Part shown: positions 24,598 through 33,381 of the stretch, piece after piece | How the letters are laid out: the number at the start of each line of letters is the position of its first letter | Numbering within the stretch: position 1 is the stretch's first letter | Source: Bacteroidales bacterium | GTDB taxonomy: Bacteria; Bacteroidota; Bacteroidia; Bacteroidales; F082 | Length of the DNA stretch: 64,000 nucleotides | Assembly: GCA_017460915.1 (NCBI GenBank) | Contig: JAFUAA010000049.1 | Span: 206,547 to 270,546 of the forward strand | Reading direction: 5' to 3' | The notes under the pieces: generated by a model | The model's database searches: none | What the model was told of the DNA's origin: nothing | What the model saw: only the letters and a program-made list of their open reading frames with translations | Position numbers and translations under genes: made by a program

Positions 24598-25509
24598 ATG
24601 GAGAAACAATGTACGCTCAAAAATAAAGTCAGTGTCAAAGGAGCAGGTCTCCACACCCGTCAGTGCGGCACCTTGACCTTCAAACCGGCTCCGGTAAATT
24701 CAGGAATTCGTTTTCGTAGAATTGACCTTGAAAATCAACCCATTATTGAGGCAGATGTCGACAATGTGATTGACACTGCGCGTGGTACCACCCTCGGCAA
24801 AGGCGGCGTGAAGATTTACACCGTTGAGCATGTCTTGGCTTCGCTTCGTGGTATGGGCATCGATAACGTGCTGATTGACATTGACGTGGAGGAAACTCCC
24901 ATCATGGACGGTAGCGGCAAGTTTTTCGTCGAAGCAATCCATCAAGCGGGTATCGTCGAACAGAATGCGCCGCGCAATTATCTCGTCATAGAGGAACCAA
25001 TTTCCTACAAAAACGAAGTTTTGGGCATCGAACTGAGCATCGAACCTTGCGACAGGTTCGAAATCGACGTGAAAGTGAAATACAACACCAAAGTGCTTGA
25101 CGAACAGTTTGCATCGTTACACGATCTCAAGGATTTTGAGAATGAAATTGCACCCTGTCGTACGTTTGTTTTCCTTCATGAGTTGGAGACCCTCATCAGT
25201 CGTAATCTCATCAAAGGTGGCGACTTGACCAACGCCATCGTTTTCGTCAACCGCAACGTATCGGCAGAGGAACTTGACCATATCGCGGCTTTCTTCAAGA
25301 AGCCGAAAGTCACGGTGAGGGAGGGCGGTATCCTCAACAATGTGGAGCTTTATTTCGACAACGAGCCAGCCCGTCACAAGTTGTTGGATGTCATTGGCGA
25401 CCTGACATTGGTTGGGCGTCCCATCAAGGGCAAGGTGACAGCCGTGAAGCCTGGTCACTTTTCCAACACCTCTTTTGCGAGAAAGATTAAGCACACCTTA
25501 TTATATTAA
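24598..25509 (+). CDS. lpxC: UDP-3-O-acyl-N-acetylglucosamine deacetylase, not fused to FabZ
   Basis: A 303-residue zinc deacetylase that makes the committed step of lipid A synthesis. Zinc ligands are visible in TVEHVLASL (His near 82) and RHKLLDVIGD (His and Asp near 260). In most Bacteroidetes LpxC is the N-terminal half of an LpxC-FabZ fusion of about 460 residues. Here it ends where the fused form would continue (FARKIKHTLLY) and lpxA follows two bases later. The ATG at 24598 fits the family start; an upstream GTG exists. Confidence 0.93.
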   Translation: MEKQCTLKNKVSVKGAGLHTRQCGTLTFKPAPVNSGIRFRRIDLENQPIIEADVDNVIDTARGTTLGKGGVKIYTVEHVLASLRGMGIDNVLIDIDVEETPIMDGSGKFFVEAIHQAGIVEQNAPRNYLVIEEPISYKNEVLGIELSIEPCDRFEIDVKVKYNTKVLDEQFASLHDLKDFENEIAPCRTFVFLHELETLISRNLIKGGDLTNAIVFVNRNVSAEELDHIAAFFKKPKVTVREGGILNNVELYFDNEPARHKLLDVIGDLTLVGRPIKGKVTAVKPGHFSNTSFARKIKHTLLY

Positions 25510-25511
25510 GC

Positions 25512-26303
25512 ATGAACCAACCTTTAGCTTATATCCATCCGAATGCCCGCATCGCGGATGACGTGAAGATTGAGGCCTTTGCCTGGATTGGCGAGGATGT
25601 TGAAATTGGTTCAGGCACTTGGATCGGTCCCAATGCAACCATCATGGACGGTGCCCGCATCGGAAAAAACTGCAAGGTTTTCCCTGGAGCAGTGGTTTCG
25701 GCCATCCCACAAGACCTGAAATACAAAGGCGAGACCACTTATTGCTACATTGGCGACGGCACGACGGTGCGCGAGTCGGCAACGGTCAACAAAGGCACGG
25801 CGGCTTCGGGCAAGACCGTGGTGGGCAAGGATTGCCTGCTGATGGCTTTCACCCATGTGGCGCATGATTGTTATCTGGGCGACCATGTCATCATGGCGAA
25901 TGCCGCTACCTTGGCAGGTCATATCACCGTTGACGATTGGGCTATTTTTGGCGGTTTGGCAGCGGTGAGCCAATTCAGCCGCATCGGTGCGCATGTCATG
26001 ATTTGCGGCGGCGCGTTGATTAACAAGGATATTCCCCCATTTGTGAAGACAGGGACGGGTTATCCGGTGTGTTATGCAGGCGTCAATTCCATCGGATTGA
26101 ATCGCCGTGGCTTCTCACGTGAGCGTATCAACGCCATTCAGGATGTCTATCGCGTCATTTATGGCGTTGGAATGAACATCAGCCAGTCGGTGCAATATAT
26201 CCGTGAGAATCTCCCCGTTTCCGAAGACCGCGATTTCATTCTCGATTTCATCGAAAACTCCAAAATCGGCATCATGAAGAATGCTGTGGGAACCGAAGAC
26301 TAA
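25512..26303 (+). CDS. lpxA: UDP-N-acetylglucosamine acyltransferase
   Basis: A 263-residue left-handed beta-helix trimer that adds a 3-hydroxyacyl chain to UDP-GlcNAc, the first step of lipid A synthesis. Hexapeptide repeats occupy residues 8-185, the catalytic His lies in AFTHVAHDC (about 117), and a helical C-terminal domain follows GVNSIGLNRRGF. It is 2 bases downstream of lpxC and surely cotranscribed. Confidence 0.95.
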   Translation: MNQPLAYIHPNARIADDVKIEAFAWIGEDVEIGSGTWIGPNATIMDGARIGKNCKVFPGAVVSAIPQDLKYKGETTYCYIGDGTTVRESATVNKGTAASGKTVVGKDCLLMAFTHVAHDCYLGDHVIMANAATLAGHITVDDWAIFGGLAAVSQFSRIGAHVMICGGALINKDIPPFVKTGTGYPVCYAGVNSIGLNRRGFSRERINAIQDVYRVIYGVGMNISQSVQYIRENLPVSEDRDFILDFIENSKIGIMKNAVGTED

Positions 26304-26332
26304 TCCTTTTCGAGTTTCTTGCATTACATAAA

Positions 26333-26360
26333 AAACCGCTGTCAGTTCTGGCAGCGGTTT
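26333..26360. terminator. Terminator after lpxA
   Basis: AAACCGCTG and CAGCGGTTT form a 9-bp stem with a 10-base loop between lpxA and the serpin remnant, which converge here. Confidence 0.65.
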
Positions 26361-26383
26361 CTCGTGTTGGGGTGTTGTTTGGT

Positions 26384-27042
26384 TTATTTTCCAGTATATT
26401 TTCCGATGAAGAAGATGGCTCCTGTCGACTTCTCGCTGATGGCATAAAGGAAGGAACGGTTGGCGTGGAAAACGGCGTATGGCGGCTCTGGCTTTTCCGC
26501 ACTGGTTACCCGCATTCCTGGTGCATCATCGGCACTTTTTCGCCGTTGTTGAAGGGTTCGTCGGTGGTTTCGTTTTTGTTGAATTTCATGCTCCATTCGC
26601 CCTTGAAGTATATCGCGTTGAGCAAATAGCTTACCGCTTCGGGGTTGAATTCTTCTTCCCTGAGGGCTTTTGTGATCATTTGTTCGGTGTGGTCGCTGGC
26701 CCATTGGTTGATGGCGTCGAGTGTGCGTCCGTCATTGAAATCGCGTGATTCGGGGCTGGCGTTGTAGTAAGTGTTGGCTTTCTCGACAAACGAGGGCTTT
26801 AATTCATAGCCTTGGCCGCTGTTGACAAAGATGGTGTTGCCAATCATCACCTTGGTCATTTTGTCGAGTGACGGCGCTTCGGTCAGCATTTTCTTGCAGA
26901 AGTCGTTGTTGTTGCTCACCAATTGACTTTCGGTTTCGGTCAGTTCGATGTCGGCTCTCGGGTTGTCGTTTTGGGTAGGTTGTTTTTTGCAACTCGTCAT
27001 GGCCATTACGATGGCGATGGCAAATAATGTAGTCTTTTTCAT
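26384..27042 (-). pseudogene. Serpin-family protease inhibitor remnant
   Basis: The first 178 codons (27042-26506) give a lipoprotein-type signal (AMTSC, Cys 18) and serpin pieces: KVMIGNTIFVNSGQGY, LDAINQWASDHTEQMI and VSYLLNAIYFKGEW. The frame stops shortly after VPMMHQ. A second frame on the same strand continues to 26384 and encodes the serpin C-terminus (AVFHANRSFLYAISEK then TGAIFFIGKY). The total is about 215 residues instead of about 380. The helical block after the N-terminus and the middle part up to and including the reactive loop are missing, and the two parts are out of frame. The gene is a decayed copy. Confidence 0.75.
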
Positions 27043-27126
27043 TGGTTTTGTGTTTTGATGATAAAACGATGCTGTAGTTTGTGTTTTAACACCAAAACGA
27101 AAACTATAATGTATGAAATGGAATTT

Positions 27127-28779
27127 TTACTTCAAAAGCACCTCGGCCGCTTTCAGGGCTTCGGGTGTCACTTGGTCGTTGCTGAGCATTTTGGCGATTT
27201 CAGCGATGCGCTCTTCGCGTTGCAAAACGCGGATGTGTGATTGGGTACGCGTGCCGGCGTTGTCCTTGTAGATGAAATAATGGTGCTCGGCTTGGCTGGC
27301 CACTTGGGGCAAGTGCGTGATGGAGATGAGTTGCAACGCCTGTCCCATTTGTCGCATGATGCCACCGATTTTAGCGGCCACCTCGCCCGAAACGCCCGTG
27401 TCGATTTCGTCGAAAATGAGGGTGGGGATGTAGTTGTAATCCGAAACCGCACTCTTGATGGAGAGCATCAGGCGCGAGAGCTCGCCGCCCGAGGCCACGC
27501 GGCTGAGGTCGTCAGGCGCAATGCCTTTGTTGGCCGAAAAGAGGAAACGGATGGCGTCGCAACCTTTGTCGCTGAATTGTGCCTGACTATCCACCGCCAC
27601 CCGAAACACGGCAAACGGCATGGCCAATTGGCGAACCGACTCACAGACCTTCTTACTGAAAGTTTCAGCCGCTTGGCAACGTTTGCCGTGCAGGACTTTG
27701 GCTCGCTTCGACAGACGGTTCTCGCTGTCTTTCAGTTCCTTCTCTGCTTTGGCGATTTCCTCGTCAATGTTCTCGAAGGCATTCACTTTTTCTTTCAGGC
27801 TGTCGCGCAAGGAGATAAGTGCCTCGAAGTTGTTGACGTGGTGCTTCATCATCAGACGGTTGAGGAGGTCATGTCGTTCCTGAAGGTTTTGCAGTTGCTC
27901 TTCGTCAAATTGGGTGTCGTCTTCGCGGCGGCGAAGATCGTAGGCGATGTCTTTTAGCTCCACTTTCAGGTTTTCGATGCGTTCGCCAAGACTTTCGGTG
28001 TCGGGTAAAAGGCTTCTCAATCGAGATAGAGTGGCGCCAAGGTCGTTGATTTGGCCCAAGATGGCATTTTCAGCGTCTTCCAGAAGCCCATTGGCGGTCA
28101 CCAATAGACTCTTGATTTCCTCTGAGTTTTCCATTACGCTGAGTGTCTGTTCGATGTCGGCATATTCGCTTTCTTTCAGGTCGGCTTTTTCGAGTTCGTC
28201 CAACTGGAATTTGAGGTAGTCGTTTTCGGCGATGTTTTTCGTCGACAGTTCCTTCAAATCGTTCAGTTTCCGCATGGTGGCGTTGTGTTGGCCATATTCG
28301 GTTTGGTATTCGACGAGAAGTTCGGCGTTTTGCGCGATGTCATCCAAAAGCCGGAGCTGGAAATCGCCATTGGTGAGCAGAAGCGAGTCGTGTTGTGAAT
28401 GGATGTCAACCAGTTGGTTTCCAATCTCTTTCATCGTTTGTAGTGCCACGGGCGTGTCGTTGATGAAGGCTCGGCTTTTCTTTTGCGGGCTGAGTTCGCG
28501 GCGGAAGATGCATTCTTGCTCAAAGTCGAGGTCGTTTTCCTCGAAAAGCGGCTTGAAGGAGTCATCGTTCAGGTCAATGATGGCTTCCACCACACATTTC
28601 TTGTCTTTGTCATAAAGCACGCTTGTGTCGGCACGGTCGCCCAAGGCAAAGCCCAAGGCACCGAGCAGGATGGACTTGCCAGCGCCTGTTTCGCCCGTGA
28701 TGACGTTGAATCCCGTTGCAAAAGTGACATTCAGGTCGTCAATCAAGGCATAATTGCTGATGTGCAATTGTTTGAGCAT
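27127..28779 (-). CDS. recN: DNA repair protein RecN
   Basis: A 550-residue SMC-like ATPase for double-strand break repair. Walker A is GETGAGKS near residue 30, and the C-terminal lobe has the SGGELSRLMLSIK signature (about 430) and Walker B TLIFDEIDTGVSGEVA (about 455). A central coiled coil lies between. It is the last gene of the leftward bamD operon, 8 bases after DUF4835. Confidence 0.95.
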   Translation of the reverse strand: MLKQLHISNYALIDDLNVTFATGFNVITGETGAGKSILLGALGFALGDRADTSVLYDKDKKCVVEAIIDLNDDSFKPLFEENDLDFEQECIFRRELSPQKKSRAFINDTPVALQTMKEIGNQLVDIHSQHDSLLLTNGDFQLRLLDDIAQNAELLVEYQTEYGQHNATMRKLNDLKELSTKNIAENDYLKFQLDELEKADLKESEYADIEQTLSVMENSEEIKSLLVTANGLLEDAENAILGQINDLGATLSRLRSLLPDTESLGERIENLKVELKDIAYDLRRREDDTQFDEEQLQNLQERHDLLNRLMMKHHVNNFEALISLRDSLKEKVNAFENIDEEIAKAEKELKDSENRLSKRAKVLHGKRCQAAETFSKKVCESVRQLAMPFAVFRVAVDSQAQFSDKGCDAIRFLFSANKGIAPDDLSRVASGGELSRLMLSIKSAVSDYNYIPTLIFDEIDTGVSGEVAAKIGGIMRQMGQALQLISITHLPQVASQAEHHYFIYKDNAGTRTQSHIRVLQREERIAEIAKMLSNDQVTPEALKAAEVLLK

Positions 28780-28787
28780 GGGGTGTC

Positions 28788-29705
28788 TTAAAAACCAGTG
28801 TTTTGCAGCATGGCATCGTAGCGTGATGCCTGCGATGGGTCGATGGTTTTCATGATGTTGGCGGCCTCGGTTCTGATTTTCATTTCGCCTTGCGAGAAAA
28901 TCTGGATGATTTCGTCGCGCTTGCTTTCAATGAGCAGTTGTAGGAAATAGCACATGGAGTTGCGTTCATACACGTTCCGCAAATTGCTGAGAGCGTTGAG
29001 GACAGCTTCGCGGCCTTGTTGCGGGTTTTCGGCCATCACATCAAGACCTTGGCGGTTGTAGTCGTAGATGAACTGACGCAACGGACGGTAGGGCTGGTTG
29101 TTGATTTCGCTAATGATGGCATAGCGATTCTGCCTTCCTGTGGAATTCCAGCCGTTTTCTGCTCCTGCCTCTTGTGGAGCGGCATTGGCGATAGTCTCGG
29201 CGATGGCGAAGAACGGGTCGCCACCGTAGGGCGAGAACGAGTCGAAATCGAGGCCGAGGAAAAGATAGACGTAGAAGCCTATGGTGCTCGTCAAGTTCGA
29301 GAGGTATGTGTTAGGGTTGAAATCCAAAGGTTGCCCGTCCATGTACTCGAAATAGAACCTGCGGTCGATGTAGTTGAACATCGGGGTGCTGTAGTTCGAC
29401 TTGTAGACGGGACGGCGCAGGGCCAGGTTGATTTCGGCCGTGAAGTAGTTGCCTTCCCTGCTGCTTACATCGATGAGCATCGAACATTCTATTTTTTCCG
29501 CTTGTCGGAAATTGATTTCGGTGAATTTGGTGTTGTTGATGAACTCGTAGAGAGAAGTCTGGAGGTTCTGGTAGATGGTCTTGTCGCTACCTGCCACCTT
29601 GTTGGAATTGACGCGTACGTCGCATTGCAGTTCTTGGGCCAGCAATGCGTTGATGCTCAGCAGGCAACCGAGAACGATGAATAATGTCGCAAAGGTTCTC
29701 TTCAT
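28788..29705 (-). CDS. DUF4835 secreted protein
   Basis: A 305-residue protein with a clear signal peptide (residues 1-23, ending LLAQ) and no other motif. It matches the DUF4835 family that sits before recN in Bacteroidetes; a link to the type IX secretion system has been proposed for some members. The ATG at 29705 is chosen because the signal peptide starts there; an ATG at 29729 would add eight residues. It follows rpoZ by about 28 bases. Confidence 0.75.
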   Translation of the reverse strand: MKRTFATLFIVLGCLLSINALLAQELQCDVRVNSNKVAGSDKTIYQNLQTSLYEFINNTKFTEINFRQAEKIECSMLIDVSSREGNYFTAEINLALRRPVYKSNYSTPMFNYIDRRFYFEYMDGQPLDFNPNTYLSNLTSTIGFYVYLFLGLDFDSFSPYGGDPFFAIAETIANAAPQEAGAENGWNSTGRQNRYAIISEINNQPYRPLRQFIYDYNRQGLDVMAENPQQGREAVLNALSNLRNVYERNSMCYFLQLLIESKRDEIIQIFSQGEMKIRTEAANIMKTIDPSQASRYDAMLQNTGF

Positions 29706-29732
29706 GGCTTCTCCCTTTCTTTGTGTCATCGA

Positions 29733-30071
29733 TTAGAAGGCGTCTTGTTTCTCCTTGGCGGGATTCTTGAAATAAATCTGGTCGTGGAGAAACTCGTGGA
29801 CGGCGATCAGGGTGGGCTTGGGCAGACGCTCGTAGAACTTGGCGATTTCAATCTGTTCCTTGTTCTCGAACACTTCCTCCAAGCTGTCGTTGGAAGCCGC
29901 GGCAAACGATTCAATCTTCTCGTTGAGTTCGTGCTTCATCTCGGCGGCGATTTGGTTGGCCCTGATGGACAGGATGGCCACGGTCTCGTAAATGTTGCCC
30001 GTGCCTTTGTAGAACTGGTCTTTCTGACGGGTGACAACCGTCGTTTCGGTCTTAATCTTCTTGAAATCCAT
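29733..30071 (-). CDS. rpoZ: DNA-directed RNA polymerase omega subunit
   Basis: A 112-residue Rpb6/omega-like protein. The core is NIYETVAILSIRANQIAAEM, which corresponds to the omega helix that clamps the beta-prime C-terminus. The long acidic C-terminal extension is typical for Bacteroidetes. It begins 4 bases after bamD. Confidence 0.85.
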   Translation of the reverse strand: MDFKKIKTETTVVTRQKDQFYKGTGNIYETVAILSIRANQIAAEMKHELNEKIESFAAASNDSLEEVFENKEQIEIAKFYERLPKPTLIAVHEFLHDQIYFKNPAKEKQDAF

Positions 30072-30075
30072 GTCT

Positions 30076-30873
30076 TTATTGTATTTTTTCTAATTTCTTT
30101 CTTGCTTTGAGGGCAATGCCTTCCACTTCTTTCTGATACTTGCTTTCAGGATAGAGGTAGGTGAGAGCATTGCATTGCTCGACGCACGACTCGTAGCGCT
30201 CGCGTTGCTTCTCGGCGATGCTGTTTTCTGCATAGTCGTAATAGGTCTTGGCCATGTCGTAAAGAATCTCCTCGCGATGTTCGGTGTTGGGATATTTCTT
30301 CAGCATGTTCTCAAACGAAGTGATGGCTGCGCTGTAGTTTTCCATGCGGTAGAACAGGCGGCAGATGTTGTAGTCTTTTTCTTCCAGCTTGTTGTTGAGG
30401 TCCTTCAGGAGTTGGTTGGCACGGTCAAGGCTGTCGCTCTTGGGATAGCGTTCAGTGAAGGTGTTCAGCTGTTTGATGGCATCGTGCGTAGCGGTTTGGT
30501 CGAGTCCCGATTCGGGCGAGAGCAAATAGTTGCAATAAGCGTTCATGAAGGCGGCCTTTTCGGCGTCCTTCGAGAAGGGGTAGGTTTGCGTGAAACGATT
30601 GAAATAATAGGAGGCGATGTCGTAGTCGTCCTGCAAATAGTAGCACATGGCGGTCTTGTAGGTGATACTTTCGCCACGGGGCGTGTTGCGGAACGAGGCT
30701 TGCAGCAGGTCAAACAGCTGCAGGGCATGGTTGTAGTCGCCGCGCTCGTAGTAGTCTATGGCCACCTCGTATTTCATCTCGTTGTCGGTGCTTTTCACCA
30801 AACGGTTGAAGTCGTTGCATGAACCGAAAGTGAAAAGGCCCAAAATTGCCAATATCAAAAGTCTATTCTTCAT
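30076..30873 (-). CDS. bamD: Outer membrane assembly lipoprotein BamD
   Basis: A 265-residue lipoprotein (signal ending FGSC, Cys 19) with five tetratricopeptide-type helical repeats from residue 35, including YYERGDYNHALQLFDLL and YYLQDDYDIASYYFNRF. BamD works with BamA to insert beta-barrel proteins into the outer membrane. First gene of the operon bamD-rpoZ-DUF4835-recN. Confidence 0.9.
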   Translation of the reverse strand: MKNRLLILAILGLFTFGSCNDFNRLVKSTDNEMKYEVAIDYYERGDYNHALQLFDLLQASFRNTPRGESITYKTAMCYYLQDDYDIASYYFNRFTQTYPFSKDAEKAAFMNAYCNYLLSPESGLDQTATHDAIKQLNTFTERYPKSDSLDRANQLLKDLNNKLEEKDYNICRLFYRMENYSAAITSFENMLKKYPNTEHREEILYDMAKTYYDYAENSIAEKQRERYESCVEQCNALTYLYPESKYQKEVEGIALKARKKLEKIQ

Positions 30874-30880
30874 CGGGCTG

Positions 30881-30888
30881 CAAAAATA
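30881..30888 (-). promoter_or_regulatory. -7 box of the bamD operon
   Basis: On the minus strand it reads AGTATTTTTGCAGCCCG, an exact TAnnTTTG match, 8 bases before the bamD ATG. The -33 element is not clear. Confidence 0.55.
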
Positions 30889-30936
30889 CTTATTTTTCGG
30901 TTATAAACGCGCGTTTTTCTCCTTTTATTATTCAAA

Positions 30937-30977
30937 AAAAGACGCGGAACAGGGTTTTTCCTCGTCCCGTGTCTTTT
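30937..30977 (-). terminator. Terminator of the downstream carboxypeptidase gene
   Basis: On the minus strand AAAAGACACGG and CCGCGTCTTTT pair over 11 bp (one G-T) and are followed by a T run. It lies just past the stop at 30994. Confidence 0.7.
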
Positions 30978-30993
30978 GGCCGCAGTTGGCAAG

Positions 30994-33291
30994 TTATTCG
31001 ATGACGACTTTCTCCACAAAGTTTCCGCTTGCGCAGTTGATGTGCAGAAAATAAATGCCTTGGCTCAAGCTTTCGGTATTGATTTGGTGCGTGCCACCGT
31101 CCAAATTGTCTTTGGCGATCATTTGCCCGAGGCTGTTGAACAGACTGTAGCTGAAATCGCATGAAACCTCTATGTTGAATGAGGTTTTGGTGGGATTGGG
31201 ATAGACCTTGAAGCGAACCGTTTCGTTGTCTTCCACGGCTTCTCCTCCAATGCTGTTGATGGTGGCAATCCAGCCATAATAGGTGTTGCGTGCGTCGGAG
31301 GTGAAGGCGAAAGTCAGGGCGCCTTCGGCGTTGGTGGCCGTGATGCTATCGGGAGTTTGGGAACCAGAAAACGAGCCGAGCAAGGAGGCGTCTGTCGTGG
31401 TGCCATCGTAAACGCTGAGCACGTCGCTTTGGGGCTGCGTCTTGAATTTGAGGAAGTTGACGCTGAGTTTCTTGCCCGTGGCATTGGGGCGAAGGGTCAG
31501 TCTATAGTTTTCGTTGTTGCCGTAATGGCCGCAATCGCCGCCTGAAGGGAGCAGCAGACCTTGGCCTTCGTTCAAGGTCAGATTGCCATCAACGATGGGA
31601 TAGGGCGCGTATACGTCCATCAGCTGTTCGTGGGTGATGGTGGCGGTCTGTCCGCCGACATCGGTTATGGTGAGCGTAACGTTATAGGTGCCAGCCGTTT
31701 CGTAAACGACGTATGGGTTTCTCTCATTGGACTCGGAAGGCGTTCCGCCAGGGAATTGCCATGCCCAGTTGGCGATGCGACGGCCTTTGCAGGTTTCGTG
31801 GAAACGCACGGGTTTCCCTGTCGTGACCATCTCCCTGTCTGTGTTGAAGTCGGCAAACAAGGCCGTGTTGTCTGGGTCGGGAACCAATTGTACGTCTTGG
31901 GTGACGGCTTCGTTGTCGTTTACCGAAAGCGTTATCGTTTGGGGCAAATAACCATAAGCGGAATAGGTCACATCGTAAGTGCCGCCTTTGATGGGACGGT
32001 GGTAGTCGCCCGCTGGCAAATGCGAACTGACTTCCGATCCGTGGTGGTCGTGTCCCTCAATGCTCACGGTGACCTCAATAGGCTCGCCCGTTTCCGCGTC
32101 GGTGACCCTGCCGTGAATGCCGTTGAGGCATTGTTCCATATAGCTCAAAATGCTATTGTGATTGTAGTCCCAATACATGGGTAACAGCGAGGCGTTGGGC
32201 GTGTAACTATATGAGCATTCAATTGTGACTTCGCGGCATTGGGCGTAATAGTTCATATAGTCCTGCCGACTACCTGAAATGGTGTACCATTGGTAGCCGT
32301 TGATGATGCCGTGGTCGGCGTTCTGATGGCTCATGTTCATGTAGTTGGAGTCGTGCTCATGGCATTGGTCGGCGTATTCACGGCACACCAATTTCCACCA
32401 TTCGTCGTCGGCGTGGAGCGAGGGATGGGTGTCCCAAGGATAATTCATCACCTCCGAGCCGCCGTGATAGTTGGCCGCCATCGTGAAAAGATAGTCTTGA
32501 GCCAAGTCCATAAGCCTTTGCGTTTCATTTTGATAGCACCACTCACCATCGGGGTGAGACCCTTTGTCGAAATCGGGATAGTGACGGTTAAGGTCGACTT
32601 CGTTGGCGTTTTTGCGCGTGGCGCCCCAAACGGTGTGGTTGCCTCCATAATAGGTGCCGTCAGGATTGGTGTTCGGGCAGATGAAAATGTCCAAATTGTT
32701 GATTAAGTTCAAGATGCGCGGTTCGTTGCTTGTGCAAAGTTCGTCGATGAGACGAAGCATGAGTATCATGCCCGTCAACTCGTCGCCGTGCATGGTGGAA
32801 GTGTAGAGGAACCTTGGCTTGCCGTCGGGCTGACCGTTGTTGATGCGGCAAAACATCAATTTGCGGCCGCTGTCGAGGGTGCCCAATTCAAAATAGGTGC
32901 AACGCTCAGGATGCTCGGTGCCAAATTGCTGCATCATGGCTTCGTATTGCTCGTAGGTGAGGTAGGTATCCCATTCATATTCATCGCGTTGTGGGTCGTA
33001 CATGATGGGCTCTTCTCGCATCGAAGGTGGCGTTTGCAGTTGGGGCCGATAGCCTTGCAGGAGCAGGTTGTCGTATTGGTTTTGGTTGGCGTAGCAAACG
33101 ACGGTCAGCCCATCAGTGGCATCAACGGAGCAAAGTCCGCTGATGGCTTGGATTTCATCGACTTGGCTGACGGTGAGAGTGAAGAAGTATTCTCCTCGGC
33201 TGGCCATCAGTCGCTCCAAATCTTTTTGGGCAAACATAGGGCTGCACAGAATTATAGCGATGATGAGCAAAGAATAGCGTAATGTTTTCAT
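30994..33291 (-). CDS. Secreted M14 zinc carboxypeptidase with T9SS sorting tail
   Basis: A 765-residue protein. Signal peptide (1-22, ending FAQ); an N-terminal pro-region; an M14 peptidase domain with zinc ligands His168 and Glu171 in STMHGDELTG, a third His in AANYHGGSE and a catalytic Glu in EVTIECSY. A carboxypeptidase-regulatory-like beta domain (about 395-475), a PKD domain (about 485-560) and a CUB-like domain (about 575-670) follow. The end carries the type A T9SS tail (VYPNPTKTSFNIE to FVEKVVIE). It is exported and anchored at the surface. A paralogue lies directly upstream. Confidence 0.88.
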   Translation of the reverse strand: MKTLRYSLLIIAIILCSPMFAQKDLERLMASRGEYFFTLTVSQVDEIQAISGLCSVDATDGLTVVCYANQNQYDNLLLQGYRPQLQTPPSMREEPIMYDPQRDEYEWDTYLTYEQYEAMMQQFGTEHPERCTYFELGTLDSGRKLMFCRINNGQPDGKPRFLYTSTMHGDELTGMILMLRLIDELCTSNEPRILNLINNLDIFICPNTNPDGTYYGGNHTVWGATRKNANEVDLNRHYPDFDKGSHPDGEWCYQNETQRLMDLAQDYLFTMAANYHGGSEVMNYPWDTHPSLHADDEWWKLVCREYADQCHEHDSNYMNMSHQNADHGIINGYQWYTISGSRQDYMNYYAQCREVTIECSYSYTPNASLLPMYWDYNHNSILSYMEQCLNGIHGRVTDAETGEPIEVTVSIEGHDHHGSEVSSHLPAGDYHRPIKGGTYDVTYSAYGYLPQTITLSVNDNEAVTQDVQLVPDPDNTALFADFNTDREMVTTGKPVRFHETCKGRRIANWAWQFPGGTPSESNERNPYVVYETAGTYNVTLTITDVGGQTATITHEQLMDVYAPYPIVDGNLTLNEGQGLLLPSGGDCGHYGNNENYRLTLRPNATGKKLSVNFLKFKTQPQSDVLSVYDGTTTDASLLGSFSGSQTPDSITATNAEGALTFAFTSDARNTYYGWIATINSIGGEAVEDNETVRFKVYPNPTKTSFNIEVSCDFSYSLFNSLGQMIAKDNLDGGTHQINTESLSQGIYFLHINCASGNFVEKVVIE

Positions 33292-33330
33292 TTTTAGTAT
33301 TTTGAGTTGCTGGTGAAAAAAGACGAAAAA

Positions 33331-33365
33331 GAGACACGGAACAGCGTTTTGTGTTTCCGTGTCTC
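33331..33365 (-). terminator. Terminator between the two carboxypeptidase genes
   Basis: Perfect 11-bp stem GAGACACGGAA/TTCCGTGTCTC, followed on the minus strand by a T-rich stretch. Its stem sequence is closely related to the terminator at 30937, consistent with duplication of the whole gene unit. Confidence 0.75.
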
Positions 33366-33381
33366 AAATTAAGCTTGTGAT

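Noticed and set aside
33292..33381. Signal-like small frame between the carboxypeptidase genes
   Set aside because: The stretch is occupied by the terminator of the upstream gene and a short leader; the frame continues as a shadow of the neighbouring gene.
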